Shown: piece after piece, positions 16,428-24,963 of the stretch
Layout of the letters: every line of letters begins with the position of its first letter
Numbering within the stretch: the stretch's first letter is position 1
Origin: DATKPA01 sp051955985
GTDB taxonomy: Bacteria > Planctomycetota > Phycisphaerae > WQYP01
Length of the DNA: 64,000 nt
Assembly: GCA_051955985.1 (NCBI GenBank)
Contig: JBQCGD010000039.1
Location: 1-64,000 of the forward strand
Direction: 5' to 3'
Made by a program: the position numbers and the translations under genes
Notes under the pieces: model-generated
What the model saw: only the letters and a program-made list of their open reading frames with translations
Told to the model about the DNA's origin: nothing
The model's database searches: none

Positions 16428-17984
16428 ATGAGTTCCTCTGTGGCTGGCTCTCCACCCGCCGCGGCAGCGTTGAACATGCCGGTGCGCAAAACACGCTGGC
16501 CATCTCCATTTGCGCCGTGGAACGCCCTTACCCTCCTCTACCTCCTGGTCGCGGGCCTCCTCGTGGCACGCCATGGATTGTGGCGCGATGAGGCCCAGGC
16601 TTTTCTCATTGCCCGCGACAGCCCCTCCATCGGCGAACTCCTCTACAACCTCCGCTTTGAAGGTCACCCGCCCTTGTGGCATCTGCTTCTCTGGGTGCTC
16701 ACACGCATGACGCAGCGGCCCGAAGCAATGCAGTGGCTGCACCTCGCCCTAGCCGCGACCACCGTGTGGCTTGTCGTGCGATTCGCTCCCTTTCCCAAAC
16801 TCGCAAAGGTGCTCTTCCCCTTCGGCTATTTTCCGCTTTTTGAGTACGGCGTGCTGGCGCGCAATTATCAGTTGTTTCTCCTGCTCTCCCTCCTCTTTTG
16901 CGTCGTGTGGGTGCAGCGGCGAACGGCGTATGTGCGCCTCGGCCTCATCCTGGCCCTGCTGGCCATGAGCCATGTCTGCGGAACCATCCTCGCCGCCGCA
17001 TTGGGGCTGATGCTCGTGATCGATTCAACAACCGTGCGGGCACCGAGCGGGAGACGCGGGTTCCTGTCCTGGGGATTTGTCGCAGGCGCGTGTATCGCCA
17101 TCGCCGGTGCCGCCATCGCCGTGCAGGTGATGAAGCCCAAGCCGGGAGGGACTTTCGCCCAAGGATGGAATTGGAGCTTCAAGAGCGACCGCATTGAGCA
17201 CACCATGCGGGCCATGCCCGACGCCATCCTGCCGCTCTCCCCCTGGCAGGAGAAGTTCTGGAATGAGCAGGTGATCCAGGACGACGCGGTGGCGGCAAAG
17301 GTGGGCTGGGCGTGTGCCGCAATCGGATTGCTCTGCGTCCTCAATTCGTGGCGGGCCCTCCTCTTCCTGGTGGTAAGCGATGCCGGATTGCTGCTGTTTT
17401 TTCACGTGAAACTTTTCGGAGAACGGCGGCACCATGGGGCCTTGTTCGTCGCCCTCCTCGCCGCGTTGTGGATCGCCTGGAGCGCGCGACCTCAGGTGGT
17501 CAAGGAATGGCGCTGGTGGCGAAAAGGACTTTGGTGGGTGCCGCGCGCCGCCTTCATCGGATTGCTCGCCCTGCACGTGTATGCCGCGGCAATTCCCGCC
17601 TATGAATGCTGGACGCACACCTTTTCACCCGCAAAACAAGCTGCCGCGCTGATTCGCCGCGAACTGAAGCCGGGCGACATCGTCGTCTCCGGAAACCAGA
17701 TCATCACGACCTCCGTCGCCGCTTATTTGCCCGGAGTGAAAATGTATTTCCCGGAGCCCGGCCGATGGGGCACTTTCACGCTCTGGGACAACACACCCTG
17801 GGGCGACGCCAACGCCCTGCAGATCCTCGCCTTCGCCTGGAAGCAGAAGCACCCGGTCATCGTGGTGCGCTGCTGGGCCGGCGGCAGGATCCTGGGGGCA
17901 AAGGAGCTCGGGGAGTTCAAGGAAGGAATCGCCGATTCGGAAATGTATTCCGTGCAGCGAATCGACCCGGCGCCGAAGAAATGA
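16428..17984 (+). CDS. Polytopic membrane protein, GT-C glycosyltransferase-like (paralogue 2)
   Basis: A 518-residue protein with roughly ten membrane segments and acidic catalytic-type loop LWRDEAQAFLIARDSP. It is a paralogue of the 11843 gene, with conserved blocks through the whole length including the C-terminal soluble part (VAAYLPGVKMYFPEPG, RWGTFTLWDN). The start at 16428 is supported by GAGG seven bases upstream; the frame is open further upstream but overlaps the divergent propeller gene. The two paralogues bracket the propeller/cytochrome/prepilin operon, which suggests a segmental duplication or a joint surface-glycan or oxidation function. That link is inference. Confidence 0.78.
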   Translation: MSSSVAGSPPAAAALNMPVRKTRWPSPFAPWNALTLLYLLVAGLLVARHGLWRDEAQAFLIARDSPSIGELLYNLRFEGHPPLWHLLLWVLTRMTQRPEAMQWLHLALAATTVWLVVRFAPFPKLAKVLFPFGYFPLFEYGVLARNYQLFLLLSLLFCVVWVQRRTAYVRLGLILALLAMSHVCGTILAAALGLMLVIDSTTVRAPSGRRGFLSWGFVAGACIAIAGAAIAVQVMKPKPGGTFAQGWNWSFKSDRIEHTMRAMPDAILPLSPWQEKFWNEQVIQDDAVAAKVGWACAAIGLLCVLNSWRALLFLVVSDAGLLLFFHVKLFGERRHHGALFVALLAALWIAWSARPQVVKEWRWWRKGLWWVPRAAFIGLLALHVYAAAIPAYECWTHTFSPAKQAAALIRRELKPGDIVVSGNQIITTSVAAYLPGVKMYFPEPGRWGTFTLWDNTPWGDANALQILAFAWKQKHPVIVVRCWAGGRILGAKELGEFKEGIADSEMYSVQRIDPAPKK

Positions 17985-18019
17985 TGCGGCTTCTAAAGCG
18001 CCGCCTGAGGAGAACGGTC

Positions 18020-19312
18020 TTACGCCGTGAACCGCTTGATGATGATCGTGTCGTTCTGCCCCCCGAACCCGAAGGAATTGCTCATCGCAATGTCCACACG
18101 CGCGGGGCGGGCCTTGTTCGGAACGTAGTCCAGGTCGCATTCCGGATCCGGAACCGAATAGTTCGCCGTCGGCGGAATGATGTTGTCGCGAATCGCCAGG
18201 ATGCACGTGATCAGTTCCACCGCGCCCGCTGCCGCAATCAGGTGCCCCATCATCGATTTGATCGAAGACATCGGCACCTGCTTCGCATGCTCGCCGAACA
18301 CCGTTTTCACCGCCAGCGTCTCCGTGGAATCGTTTTCCTTCGTCCCCGTGCCGTGCGCGTTGATGTACTGGATCTCCTTCGGCGTCATCTCGGCGTCCTT
18401 CAGCGCTTCCTTGATGGCCACGATGGCGCCCCGCCCTTCCGGATGCTGGTCCGTCACCGCAAACGCATCGCACGATGAACCGTAGCCGACCACTTCCGCG
18501 AGGATCTTCGCCCCGCGTGCCTGGGCGTGATCCAGCGATTCGAGAATGACGATGCCGGCGCCCTCGCCGAGCACAAAACCCCCGCGCGTCGCATCAAATG
18601 GCCGGCAGGCCTGGCGCGGATTCTCGTTGAACGTGGAGAGCGCCGTCAGCCGGTTGAACCCCGTCACTCCGAACGGATGGATCATCGAGTGAGCGCCCCC
18701 CGAGATCATGATCTCCGTATCGCCGCGCCGGATTAGCTCGGCCGCTTCCCCGATGGCCTGCGTCGAGGCCGCGCACGCGGTGAGGCAATTCAGGCTCGGG
18801 CCGCGGGCGTTGAACTCCATCGCCAGGTGCGTGATCGTCATCGAGGGCTCCTGCTCGATTTCGCGCATCGGGCCGAACGACTTCAGGGCAAGATTCCCCC
18901 ACGTTTTGGTATCGAGCGCGCTCGCCCCCACGGGCCACCCCGCCAGGGCGTTCGACGAAAAATTGTTGAAATCGAGGCCCCCTTCACCCGCCCCCGTGTA
19001 CGTCCCCACGTTGTACGGATCCACCTTCACCTTGTCGAGACCCGCCATTTTCCAGGCCTGCGTGGCGGCGCCGAGGGCGAACTGCGTGTTCCGGCCGGCT
19101 TCCTTGTGCAGGTCGTAGGACGAGCCGATGGCGCTCCTGAAATCGTAGTTCTTCACCTCCGCCGAGAACGTCGTGGGGAACGTCGTGGCGTCGAACAGGG
19201 TGGTCGGGGCAATCCCTGACTCGCCCGCGAGAAGCCGTTTCCAGACGGTTTCAATGTCGTGGCCGAGCGGAGTGACCCAGCCGATGCCGGTGATGACGAC
19301 GCGTTTACGCAT
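18020..19312 (-). CDS. Beta-ketoacyl-ACP synthase (FabF/KS-alpha type, catalytically complete)
   Basis: A 430-residue condensing enzyme joining malonyl-ACP units to an acyl chain. It has the full Cys-His-His triad: Cys180 in LTACAASTQ, His320 in NAHGTGTKEND, and Lys352/His357 in SIKSMMGHLIAAAG. It is the last gene of a minus-strand set that includes a chain-length-factor-like partner directly upstream, a long ACP and two dehydratase-like hot-dog proteins. The set resembles the KS/CLF arrangement of aryl polyene and type II polyketide systems rather than plain housekeeping FabF. The start at 19312 gives the standard VVITGIGWVTPLG N-terminus. Confidence 0.93.
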   Translation of the reverse strand: MRKRVVITGIGWVTPLGHDIETVWKRLLAGESGIAPTTLFDATTFPTTFSAEVKNYDFRSAIGSSYDLHKEAGRNTQFALGAATQAWKMAGLDKVKVDPYNVGTYTGAGEGGLDFNNFSSNALAGWPVGASALDTKTWGNLALKSFGPMREIEQEPSMTITHLAMEFNARGPSLNCLTACAASTQAIGEAAELIRRGDTEIMISGGAHSMIHPFGVTGFNRLTALSTFNENPRQACRPFDATRGGFVLGEGAGIVILESLDHAQARGAKILAEVVGYGSSCDAFAVTDQHPEGRGAIVAIKEALKDAEMTPKEIQYINAHGTGTKENDSTETLAVKTVFGEHAKQVPMSSIKSMMGHLIAAAGAVELITCILAIRDNIIPPTANYSVPDPECDLDYVPNKARPARVDIAMSNSFGFGGQNDTIIIKRFTA

Positions 19313-19320
19313 GTGCTTGA

Positions 19321-19347
19321 TCCTGAGCCTTGAGTCCTGAGTCCTGG
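19321..19347. repeat. Heptamer tandem repeat, unit TCCTGAG, about 4 copies
   Basis: TCCTGAG, CCTTGAG, TCCTGAG, TCCTGG fill most of the 52-base gap between the two ketosynthase genes. Confidence 0.65.
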
Positions 19348-19364
19348 TTATGCACCGCTCGGGG

Positions 19365-20714
19365 TTAGTCCACCTTCTTCAGAATGACGGCGCTGTTCTG
19401 GCCACCAAGCGCCGTCGTGAGGACCGCCGCGTGCGCGAGGGGTTTTGATAGTTTGTTGGTGGCCAGAGGGAAGTTGTCGAGCGGATGCTGGGTGTTCGCG
19501 GTCGGCGGTATGGTTTGCGAGTGAAGCGACAGCGCAGCCGCGACAAGGTCGAGCGCCTGCGCGCCGGCGCCGCAGTCCCCGATGCCCGCGCGGGCGGCTG
19601 TGATCGTCGTGTTCGCGAGCGCCGGCCCGAAGACGGCCTTCAAGGCGTTGGCGTCACTGCGGTCCCAGTTGGGGATGCCGTAGCCCGCGGGAATCACGAG
19701 GTTCACCTGGTCTGGCGTAAGCTGGGCGTCCTTGATGGCTTTCCGCAGAGCATAGGCGGACGCCTCGCCCGACTCGTCCACTTCGGTCACCGAAAGGGCT
19801 GCGTTCGACGAAGCCCCCAGGCCCGCCACTTCCGCATAAATGGTCGCGCCGCGACGCTTCGCGTGCTCGTATTCTTCAATCACGAGAACGGCGCCACCCT
19901 CGGCGAGCACGCTCCCGCCGGCCTCCTTGTCGTACGGGCGGCACGCGGCCGCGGGGTTGTCGTTGTCACGGGTGTTCAGCCGGTTGAGAAGCGTCCAGCG
20001 GACGAGCCCCATCGGGTGAACCTTTGACTCGCATCCGCCGATCAGCGCCATGTCCGCGTTGCCGCGCTGAATCGTGCGGGCGGCTTCCGCCAGGGCGAGG
20101 CCCGCGGAGGCCTGGCCGCAGGTGATCGTGTTCGAGGGCCCCTGCGTGTCGTGAATGATGCTGACGTGGCACGCGAGCATGTTCGGGAGGTACTTGAGCA
20201 GCCAGAGCGGCGTCAGGTTCTCCATGCCGGAGGTTTTCCCGGGATCATCGGAGCGGCCCCACTTCGCAAGCGACAATGTGTTGTCGGGATTCCGGGCCTG
20301 GGCCATCGCGGCGGTCAGTTCATCCATGTCCGCGCAGATCAGGCCCGCGCCGATGTTGCAGCCGACCCGGGTGGGGTCCGGCTTGAACCAGTTGGCGGTC
20401 TGATCGGCCGGAAGAGAGCCGGCGATTCCCTTCGTGAGCAGCTTGGCGTCCTTGACGGCGAGATCGGCGGCAACCACCGCGAGTTCGATGTCGCGAGCCA
20501 TGATTTTCGTCGCTTTTCGATACGATTTTGGTACAAATTCCGTCGTTTTAAATGCCGGAACCTGCCCGGCGACGCGGGAAGGGAAGGCCGAAGGATCGAA
20601 GCGCGTGAGGGGCGCGATCGAGGATTTCCCCTCGAGAAGCGCATTCCAGTAGGTCGGCGCACCGAGACCGTGAGGAGAAATCGCGCCCAGACCGGTGATG
20701 ACGACACGCCGCAT
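19365..20714 (-). CDS. Chain-length-factor-like ketosynthase (KS-beta), active-site Cys replaced by Gln
   Basis: A 449-residue thiolase-fold protein starting VVITGLGAISPHG. Ungapped alignment with the neighbouring KS puts Gln201 (TCGQASAG) exactly where the active Cys180 stands. The NAHGTGT histidine is replaced by PAGYGIP, and the GHLIAAAG histidine by GIGDCGAG. Loss of all three residues with a Cys-to-Gln change is the hallmark of chain length factors, which pair with an active KS and set product length. The Met at 20714 is chosen; upstream codons to 20828 look non-coding. The gene is immediately upstream of its presumed KS partner. Confidence 0.88.
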   Translation of the reverse strand: MRRVVITGLGAISPHGLGAPTYWNALLEGKSSIAPLTRFDPSAFPSRVAGQVPAFKTTEFVPKSYRKATKIMARDIELAVVAADLAVKDAKLLTKGIAGSLPADQTANWFKPDPTRVGCNIGAGLICADMDELTAAMAQARNPDNTLSLAKWGRSDDPGKTSGMENLTPLWLLKYLPNMLACHVSIIHDTQGPSNTITCGQASAGLALAEAARTIQRGNADMALIGGCESKVHPMGLVRWTLLNRLNTRDNDNPAAACRPYDKEAGGSVLAEGGAVLVIEEYEHAKRRGATIYAEVAGLGASSNAALSVTEVDESGEASAYALRKAIKDAQLTPDQVNLVIPAGYGIPNWDRSDANALKAVFGPALANTTITAARAGIGDCGAGAQALDLVAAALSLHSQTIPPTANTQHPLDNFPLATNKLSKPLAHAAVLTTALGGQNSAVILKKVD

Positions 20715-20796
20715 GCGTACCCTCGACAATTGTGAAAAAACGAGAGACGTATTGTAGGAAACGCTCGAGGGTAGGACAAACGCCGGACCGGATTCG

Positions 20797-21453
20797 TCAG
20801 CGGCGCCGAAGAAGCAGCAAAGCGGCAATGCCGGCGATGCTGAGGGTGGCGGGTTCGGGGGCGTGTTCGGGGACGAAGCCGCCGAGGGAATTGCTGAAGT
20901 TGAAGGTCGTGGCGTCGAGGGTGCGGACGGTGAAGTCGTTGCTCCAAGTGTAGGCGTGGGCGTTGGTTTTGAGGATGAGGTCGGCGGTGCCGTTGTCGAG
21001 GTTGCTGTCGCCCGGTGTGAAAGAATAGTTGAAGAGGAAGGTAACCGGGTCGAAATCGTTGTAGCGGGCGATGACGGCTGGGGTTAGCTCGTTCGGGGCG
21101 GAGATGAATCCGGCCTCCTGAAGTTGGACTTCGTTGTTGATCCAGGGAACATCGAGGGAGTGAAGCATGAGACCGGCGGTGGCGGGGGTGATGTGGTAAA
21201 CGAAATCGAGGGTGCCGGCGCTGTTGCGATACACCTTCGTTTCGAGGGTGCCGACGTTTTCGGAAACCGTGGAACCGTCGGAGGTTGTGATCGTTTGAGA
21301 GGAGTTGGTGAGCAAGTCGCCCGCAAGGGGAACGCTGCCGGGAGAGGTGTTGTTGTAGGCGTAGCCGCCGGGGGGCGGGGGCGGGGTTGCGCCGGCGTGG
21401 TTCACAACAAGCGCAATTGCAGCGAGTAAGGAGAGAGCTCCGCTCCGAATCAT
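20797..21453 (-). CDS. PEP-CTERM anchored secreted protein, unknown function
   Basis: A 218-residue exported protein with a signal peptide after MIRSGALSLLAAIALVVNH, a Pro-rich linker, a beta-rich body (YNNTSPGSVPLAGDLL and following) and a C-terminal sorting signal PEPATLSIAGIAALLLL followed by Arg-Arg-Arg. PEP-CTERM proteins are processed by exosortase and placed at the surface or in matrix; no exosortase is in the window. It lies between the dehydratase and ketosynthase genes on the same strand, which may be chance. The start at 21453 is supported by the signal peptide; the longer frame to 21504 is less likely. The gap 21454-21685 holds no gene. Confidence 0.82.
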   Translation of the reverse strand: MIRSGALSLLAAIALVVNHAGATPPPPPGGYAYNNTSPGSVPLAGDLLTNSSQTITTSDGSTVSENVGTLETKVYRNSAGTLDFVYHITPATAGLMLHSLDVPWINNEVQLQEAGFISAPNELTPAVIARYNDFDPVTFLFNYSFTPGDSNLDNGTADLILKTNAHAYTWSNDFTVRTLDATTFNFSNSLGGFVPEHAPEPATLSIAGIAALLLLRRR

Positions 21454-21685
21454 GTTGTCACCTGAAGAAAGCACCAAAAAGACATGCGGCGGAATCCATT
21501 GCAAAGTGGGTGCCGATCTCCCGTAGAGCTAGACGCAGAGCGAGCTCAACTGATTCAAGGAAAGTGATTTAGTGGACGGGATTTATGAATGCGGGGAAAC
21601 GCTGTGCGACAAACCGCCACCGCCACTCAGCCGTGGGTGCCGGATCGACGGTCCCCCGGGGAGGGGTTTTCGGGAAAGGGGAAGT

Positions 21686-22198
21686 TCAGGTGGGGAGTTG
21701 GACGTTGAGTTCGCGGCGGTAGGTCTCGAAGAGTTCCATGAACTGCGAATTGAACACGAAGTTGAACTCGGGGAACTTCATGCCGGACATGTTGTTGTCG
21801 ATGTGCGAGAACATCATGTCGATGGTACCGACGGGGAGTTCGGCGGGTTGGGCGTTCACAGTGGTCCGGGCGGTGATCGTGCCTTCGATGGAAGCGCCTG
21901 TCTCGTTGACGTTTACGATCTTGGCGGCGTAGACGATTTGCTCGCCGGGGCGGACGAGGCGGGAGAAGGTGGCCTTGTTGATTTTCGCGAGGATGACTTT
22001 TTCCTGGAAATTGCGGGCAGCGCCGACGAGGATGCCGGCGGTCTGGGCCATGCCTTCGATCATGAGGCTGGCGGGCATGACGGGGAAACCGGGGACGTGG
22101 TCGTGGAGGTGTTCCTCGGCGAGGGAGACGTTCTTAACCGCTGTCGCAGCGACGTTTACCTCGAACTTTTCGAACTTGTCGATCCAGATCCAGCGCAT
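21686..22198 (-). CDS. FabZ-like hot-dog 3-hydroxyacyl-ACP dehydratase (copy 2)
   Basis: A 170-residue hot-dog-fold protein of the FabA/FabZ group. It keeps the catalytic pair His34 and Glu48 in DHVPGFPVMPASLMIEGMAQ, and so probably dehydrates 3-hydroxyacyl-ACP. It has a longer C-terminus than housekeeping FabZ (about 150 residues). It sits downstream of the ACP gene, 56 bases away, and forms a set with a second hot-dog protein and the KS/CLF pair. The short gap upstream is filled by a heptamer repeat. Confidence 0.87.
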   Translation of the reverse strand: MRWIWIDKFEKFEVNVAATAVKNVSLAEEHLHDHVPGFPVMPASLMIEGMAQTAGILVGAARNFQEKVILAKINKATFSRLVRPGEQIVYAAKIVNVNETGASIEGTITARTTVNAQPAELPVGTIDMMFSHIDNNMSGMKFPEFNFVFNSQFMELFETYRRELNVQLPT

Positions 22199-22200
22199 GG

Positions 22201-22233
22201 AAACTCAAAACGCGAAATTCAAAACACAAAACC
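22201..22233. repeat. Heptamer tandem repeat, AAACTCA family, 4.7 copies
   Basis: AAACTCA, AAACGCG, AAATTCA, AAACACA, AAACC lie directly before the FabZ-like start (22198) and after the ACP stop (22255). A relative lies at 26227-26250. Confidence 0.7.
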
Positions 22234-22254
22234 TTTGGCGAGCGGGGGTTCTGT

Positions 22255-22644
22255 TCAACTGTTGACCTTGCTCATGACGTAGTTCACAAGTGCCTGGACG
22301 GTAAAGACATCGCGGAACTTGTTGATGTCGGGGTCTTGTTCAAACTTGGAGAAGTCGGCGAAGGGCATCCGGGTTTTGAGTTCGGCGAGGCCCTTGGGGG
22401 TCATTTTGCCGTTCTGGACGAATTCCGGGTTGGTGAAGATGGTGTCGGGGGTGAGGTCGCCTTTGGGGATTTTGATGGCAAAGGCTTTTTCCAACTGGAA
22501 TTGGATGTCGAGGTAGTCGATGGACTCGGCGCCGAGGTCTTCGCTCAAGCGGGCCTCGGGCGTGACTTCGTCATCATCCACCGCGAGGGCGGTGGTGAGC
22601 ACGTCCTTGACCTTGTTGAAAACTTCCTCTTGCGTCATGGCCAT
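22255..22644 (-). CDS. Acyl carrier protein, unusually long (129 residues)
   Basis: Carries acyl intermediates on a phosphopantetheine arm. The attachment Ser41 is in DLGAESIDYLDIQFQLE, a recognisable variant of the DSL motif, followed by the acidic helix. Housekeeping ACPs are about 78 residues; here some 50 residues are added around MTPKGLAELKTRMPFADF before the last helix (FTVQALVNYVMSKV). The start at 22644 has GGGAG eight bases upstream. It lies 25 bases after the first FabZ-like gene. The context indicates a dedicated carrier for the KS/CLF system. Confidence 0.9.
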   Translation of the reverse strand: MAMTQEEVFNKVKDVLTTALAVDDDEVTPEARLSEDLGAESIDYLDIQFQLEKAFAIKIPKGDLTPDTIFTNPEFVQNGKMTPKGLAELKTRMPFADFSKFEQDPDINKFRDVFTVQALVNYVMSKVNS

Positions 22645-22669
22645 GTGGAACTCCCTTTGGGGACTGGGG

Positions 22670-23167
22670 TTAGACGAGCACCGGGGCGCTCGTGAACTGG
22701 TTGAAAGTTTGCCAGCGTTCGCGCTGGGCGCTGAGGGCGATGGCGTCGTTCTTGGCGAAGGCGGGGTCGGTGTCGGCGAGGTTGAGGTGGGCGAGTTCGA
22801 GGCGGGCGGTGATGGCGGTTGCGTTGGTGGGGCCGACGGTGCCTTTGATTTTGAAGTCGCTGGTTTTTTCGCCGATTTCGATGGCGTCGGCGGTAATGGT
22901 GAGGGTTTGGCCCGGGGAGACGAAGGTGCCGTAACGTACGCCGCGGGCTTCCTTTAGGACGATGAGGCTGTGTTTAAAACCTTCGGTTTGGCGGACGAGC
23001 CAGGCGGCGGTTTGGACGGCGGCTTCGAGCATCATGACGCCGGGGAGGACGGGGAAATTGGGGAAGTGGTCGGCGAGGTATTCTTCGGCCATGGAGACAT
23101 TTTTGGCCATGACGATGCGCTTGGCGTGGTCGAGGGAGAGAAGTTGGTCAACGAGAATGAATTTCAA
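22670..23167 (-). CDS. FabZ-like hot-dog 3-hydroxyacyl-ACP dehydratase (copy 1)
   Basis: A 165-residue FabA/FabZ-group protein with His34 and Glu48 in place (DHFPNFPVLPGVMMLEAA), therefore a plausible active dehydratase. It is the first gene of the minus-strand set FabZ-ACP-FabZ-(PEP-CTERM)-CLF-KS. The promoter should lie in the G-rich divergent gap 23168-23553. It differs clearly in sequence from copy 2, so the two probably act on different intermediates or form a heterodimer; this is inference. Confidence 0.88.
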   Translation of the reverse strand: MKFILVDQLLSLDHAKRIVMAKNVSMAEEYLADHFPNFPVLPGVMMLEAAVQTAAWLVRQTEGFKHSLIVLKEARGVRYGTFVSPGQTLTITADAIEIGEKTSDFKIKGTVGPTNATAITARLELAHLNLADTDPAFAKNDAIALSAQRERWQTFNQFTSAPVLV

Positions 23168-23553
23168 GGGATTCCGCCGAGCGAAACAAAGTCCACCGTT
23201 GTACCGGGAGGCACCCTGTTTGACAAGGCAAAGTGGTGCGTTTCGGGCGGGGTGCGCGCGGGGTTCGAGGGGGTGATGGGTGGATGTTTGGAGGTTTTTG
23301 GCCAGCGAGTGGAGGGGTCGGGAGAGTTGGGGGTGGGGTTCGGAGGGTTTGGGGACGGTTCAGGTACGTTTTGGGATGGGGAAGGGGCGGGTAAGGGGCA
23401 TTGACGGTGGGGGTGAGGGGGAGTTGAGCGGGAGTTGAGGGAGGGTTGGGGGGGGATTGTGGGGAGGTGGAGGGGAGGGTGTTTGCGGGGGACGCGCGGA
23501 ACGCGAGGGCCGCGGCTAAATATTTTCTTTCTGGGTGTGAGTGGGCGGCTTGT
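23168..23553. other. Divergent intergenic region, very G-rich on plus strand
   Basis: No gene is seen. From about 23405 to 23510 the plus strand is a run of GGG/GGGG tracts with short gaps, matching the pattern of potential G-quadruplexes. It lies upstream of both the FabZ-like gene (minus) and the hypothetical gene (plus). No clear promoter could be placed. Confidence 0.5.
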
Positions 23554-24279
23554 ATGATGCCGGCGCGTTCGTGGAGAAACTCGGTGCCCGGTCCGAGCGA
23601 TGATTTGTTCAACTATTCCTTAGGTTTCGTGACAGCGGCCGACGTTGCCGCTTTCGCACCATGTGACCCCGGTTACGCAGATTATGTCCGCGTTTTTTCC
23701 GAGATTCTTGTCTCTCGGAAGGTGCCGGGGAAAGCCGATTTCGACGTCACGGAGACTGTCGGACTAACGCGGTGGGTGGAGGCGGATGGTTGTTCTGATT
23801 CGGCCCGATTTCGTCGATTTCGGGTTTTCACAAACGCAGTCGCCATGTCCATGTCGGTGCACGGCAGCGCTCACGACGAGGCTTTCCCACCGAACTACAC
23901 GATTATTTCTTTGATCGATGATTGCCTTGTGCTTCGCGATGAGACGATGTGCGCCATGCTCTTGCGGGTCTTCGAGGAATTTCATGAGGCGCTTGTGTGC
24001 CAGCGGTCGGACGAGTCGGGGTTTGCACTGCTTGGGATGCTCCTGATCGGGGCGAAACTTGGGATTTGTGGGCACGACATGGAATTTTTGGCAGGGCAGC
24101 TCATGGAGGAGGAGAGCCGATGCCGCAACCGGAGGGAAACGAGGTTCTTATTCGGCTGCACGTTTTATGATCAGTTGAATTCGCTTTGGAAACGGTACAT
24201 CGAAGAGTTGGTGACTCCGGCGACGCTCGATTTGATGCTGGTACGTGACTCGCTCCTGAATGATCGCGCTGACGATTGA
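23554..24279 (+). CDS. Hypothetical protein
   Basis: A 241-residue cytoplasmic-looking protein from ATGATG at 23554/23557. The frame is open further upstream to 23446 but those codons are low-complexity. I do not recognise a family. It has several Cys, an acidic, helix-rich body (CAMLLRVFEEFHEALVCQR) and no signal or membrane segment. Codon use is more even than in its neighbours, with less third-position bias, which hints at a different history. It is followed by a 226-base gap before nuoA with no other gene. Confidence 0.6.
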   Translation: MMPARSWRNSVPGPSDDLFNYSLGFVTAADVAAFAPCDPGYADYVRVFSEILVSRKVPGKADFDVTETVGLTRWVEADGCSDSARFRRFRVFTNAVAMSMSVHGSAHDEAFPPNYTIISLIDDCLVLRDETMCAMLLRVFEEFHEALVCQRSDESGFALLGMLLIGAKLGICGHDMEFLAGQLMEEESRCRNRRETRFLFGCTFYDQLNSLWKRYIEELVTPATLDLMLVRDSLLNDRADD

Positions 24280-24505
24280 TCATCGCAATCGGCGGGCAAC
24301 GGGACGCGTGCCGGAGCGGGATTTTCAGGGAAGACATCGCGTGCAGCCGGGCGTTTGGGGACGTTCGACGATCATGAACAACAGGCTTGCGGCATCAGGG
24401 GACGCGCGGCCCCGAGGGCTGCGGCTCAATAGGGGGTGGGCTGGACCGGGGTGGGGGGATGGCGTATTATCGCGCGATCGGTTTTGTCACGTTGATGGAA
24501 GTGTG

Positions 24506-24940
24506 ATGATGTCGCTTGAGCATAGTTTGCCGGTGGGGATTGTGCGGTACAACGAGTGGGCGGCGATGGGGATTTTGTTTTTGCTGGCGGCGGGGTTTGC
24601 GATTTTCAACGTGGTGTTGTCGACGTCGCTGGGGCCGAAGCGGGAGGGGAAGACGAAGGAGACGCCGTATGAGTCGGGGGTGAATCCGGTGGGGGATACG
24701 CGGCAGCGGTTCAATGTGCGGTTTTACCTCGTTGCGATGATCTTTTTGGTGTTTGATGTGGAAGTGCTGTTCCTGATTCCGTGGCTGACGATTTTTCCGG
24801 AGCGCGTGTTTGATGGCTTTCACCTGGCGCAGCATGAGGTGGTGTATGGGGCGTTGTTTGTGTCGGTGTTGACGTTTACGGCGATTATTCTGGTGGCGTA
24901 TTTCTATGCGTGGGGGAAGGGCGTGCTAAAATGGGACTGA
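24506..24940 (+). CDS. nuoA: NADH-quinone oxidoreductase subunit A
   Basis: A 144-residue membrane subunit of respiratory complex I (proton-pumping NADH dehydrogenase). It has three membrane helices, and the conserved loop is present (YESGVNPVGDTRQRFNVRFY, then FLVFDVEVLFLIPW with its acidic residue). The start is ATG 24506 or 24509 (ATGATG). nuoB follows after an 80-base gap that holds a hairpin. nuoC and nuoD, which usually follow, are absent; a Nudix gene comes instead. Third positions are strongly G-rich. Confidence 0.95.
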   Translation: MMSLEHSLPVGIVRYNEWAAMGILFLLAAGFAIFNVVLSTSLGPKREGKTKETPYESGVNPVGDTRQRFNVRFYLVAMIFLVFDVEVLFLIPWLTIFPERVFDGFHLAQHEVVYGALFVSVLTFTAIILVAYFYAWGKGVLKWD

Positions 24941-24963
24941 GGCGTGAGGCTTCGATCCCGGCG

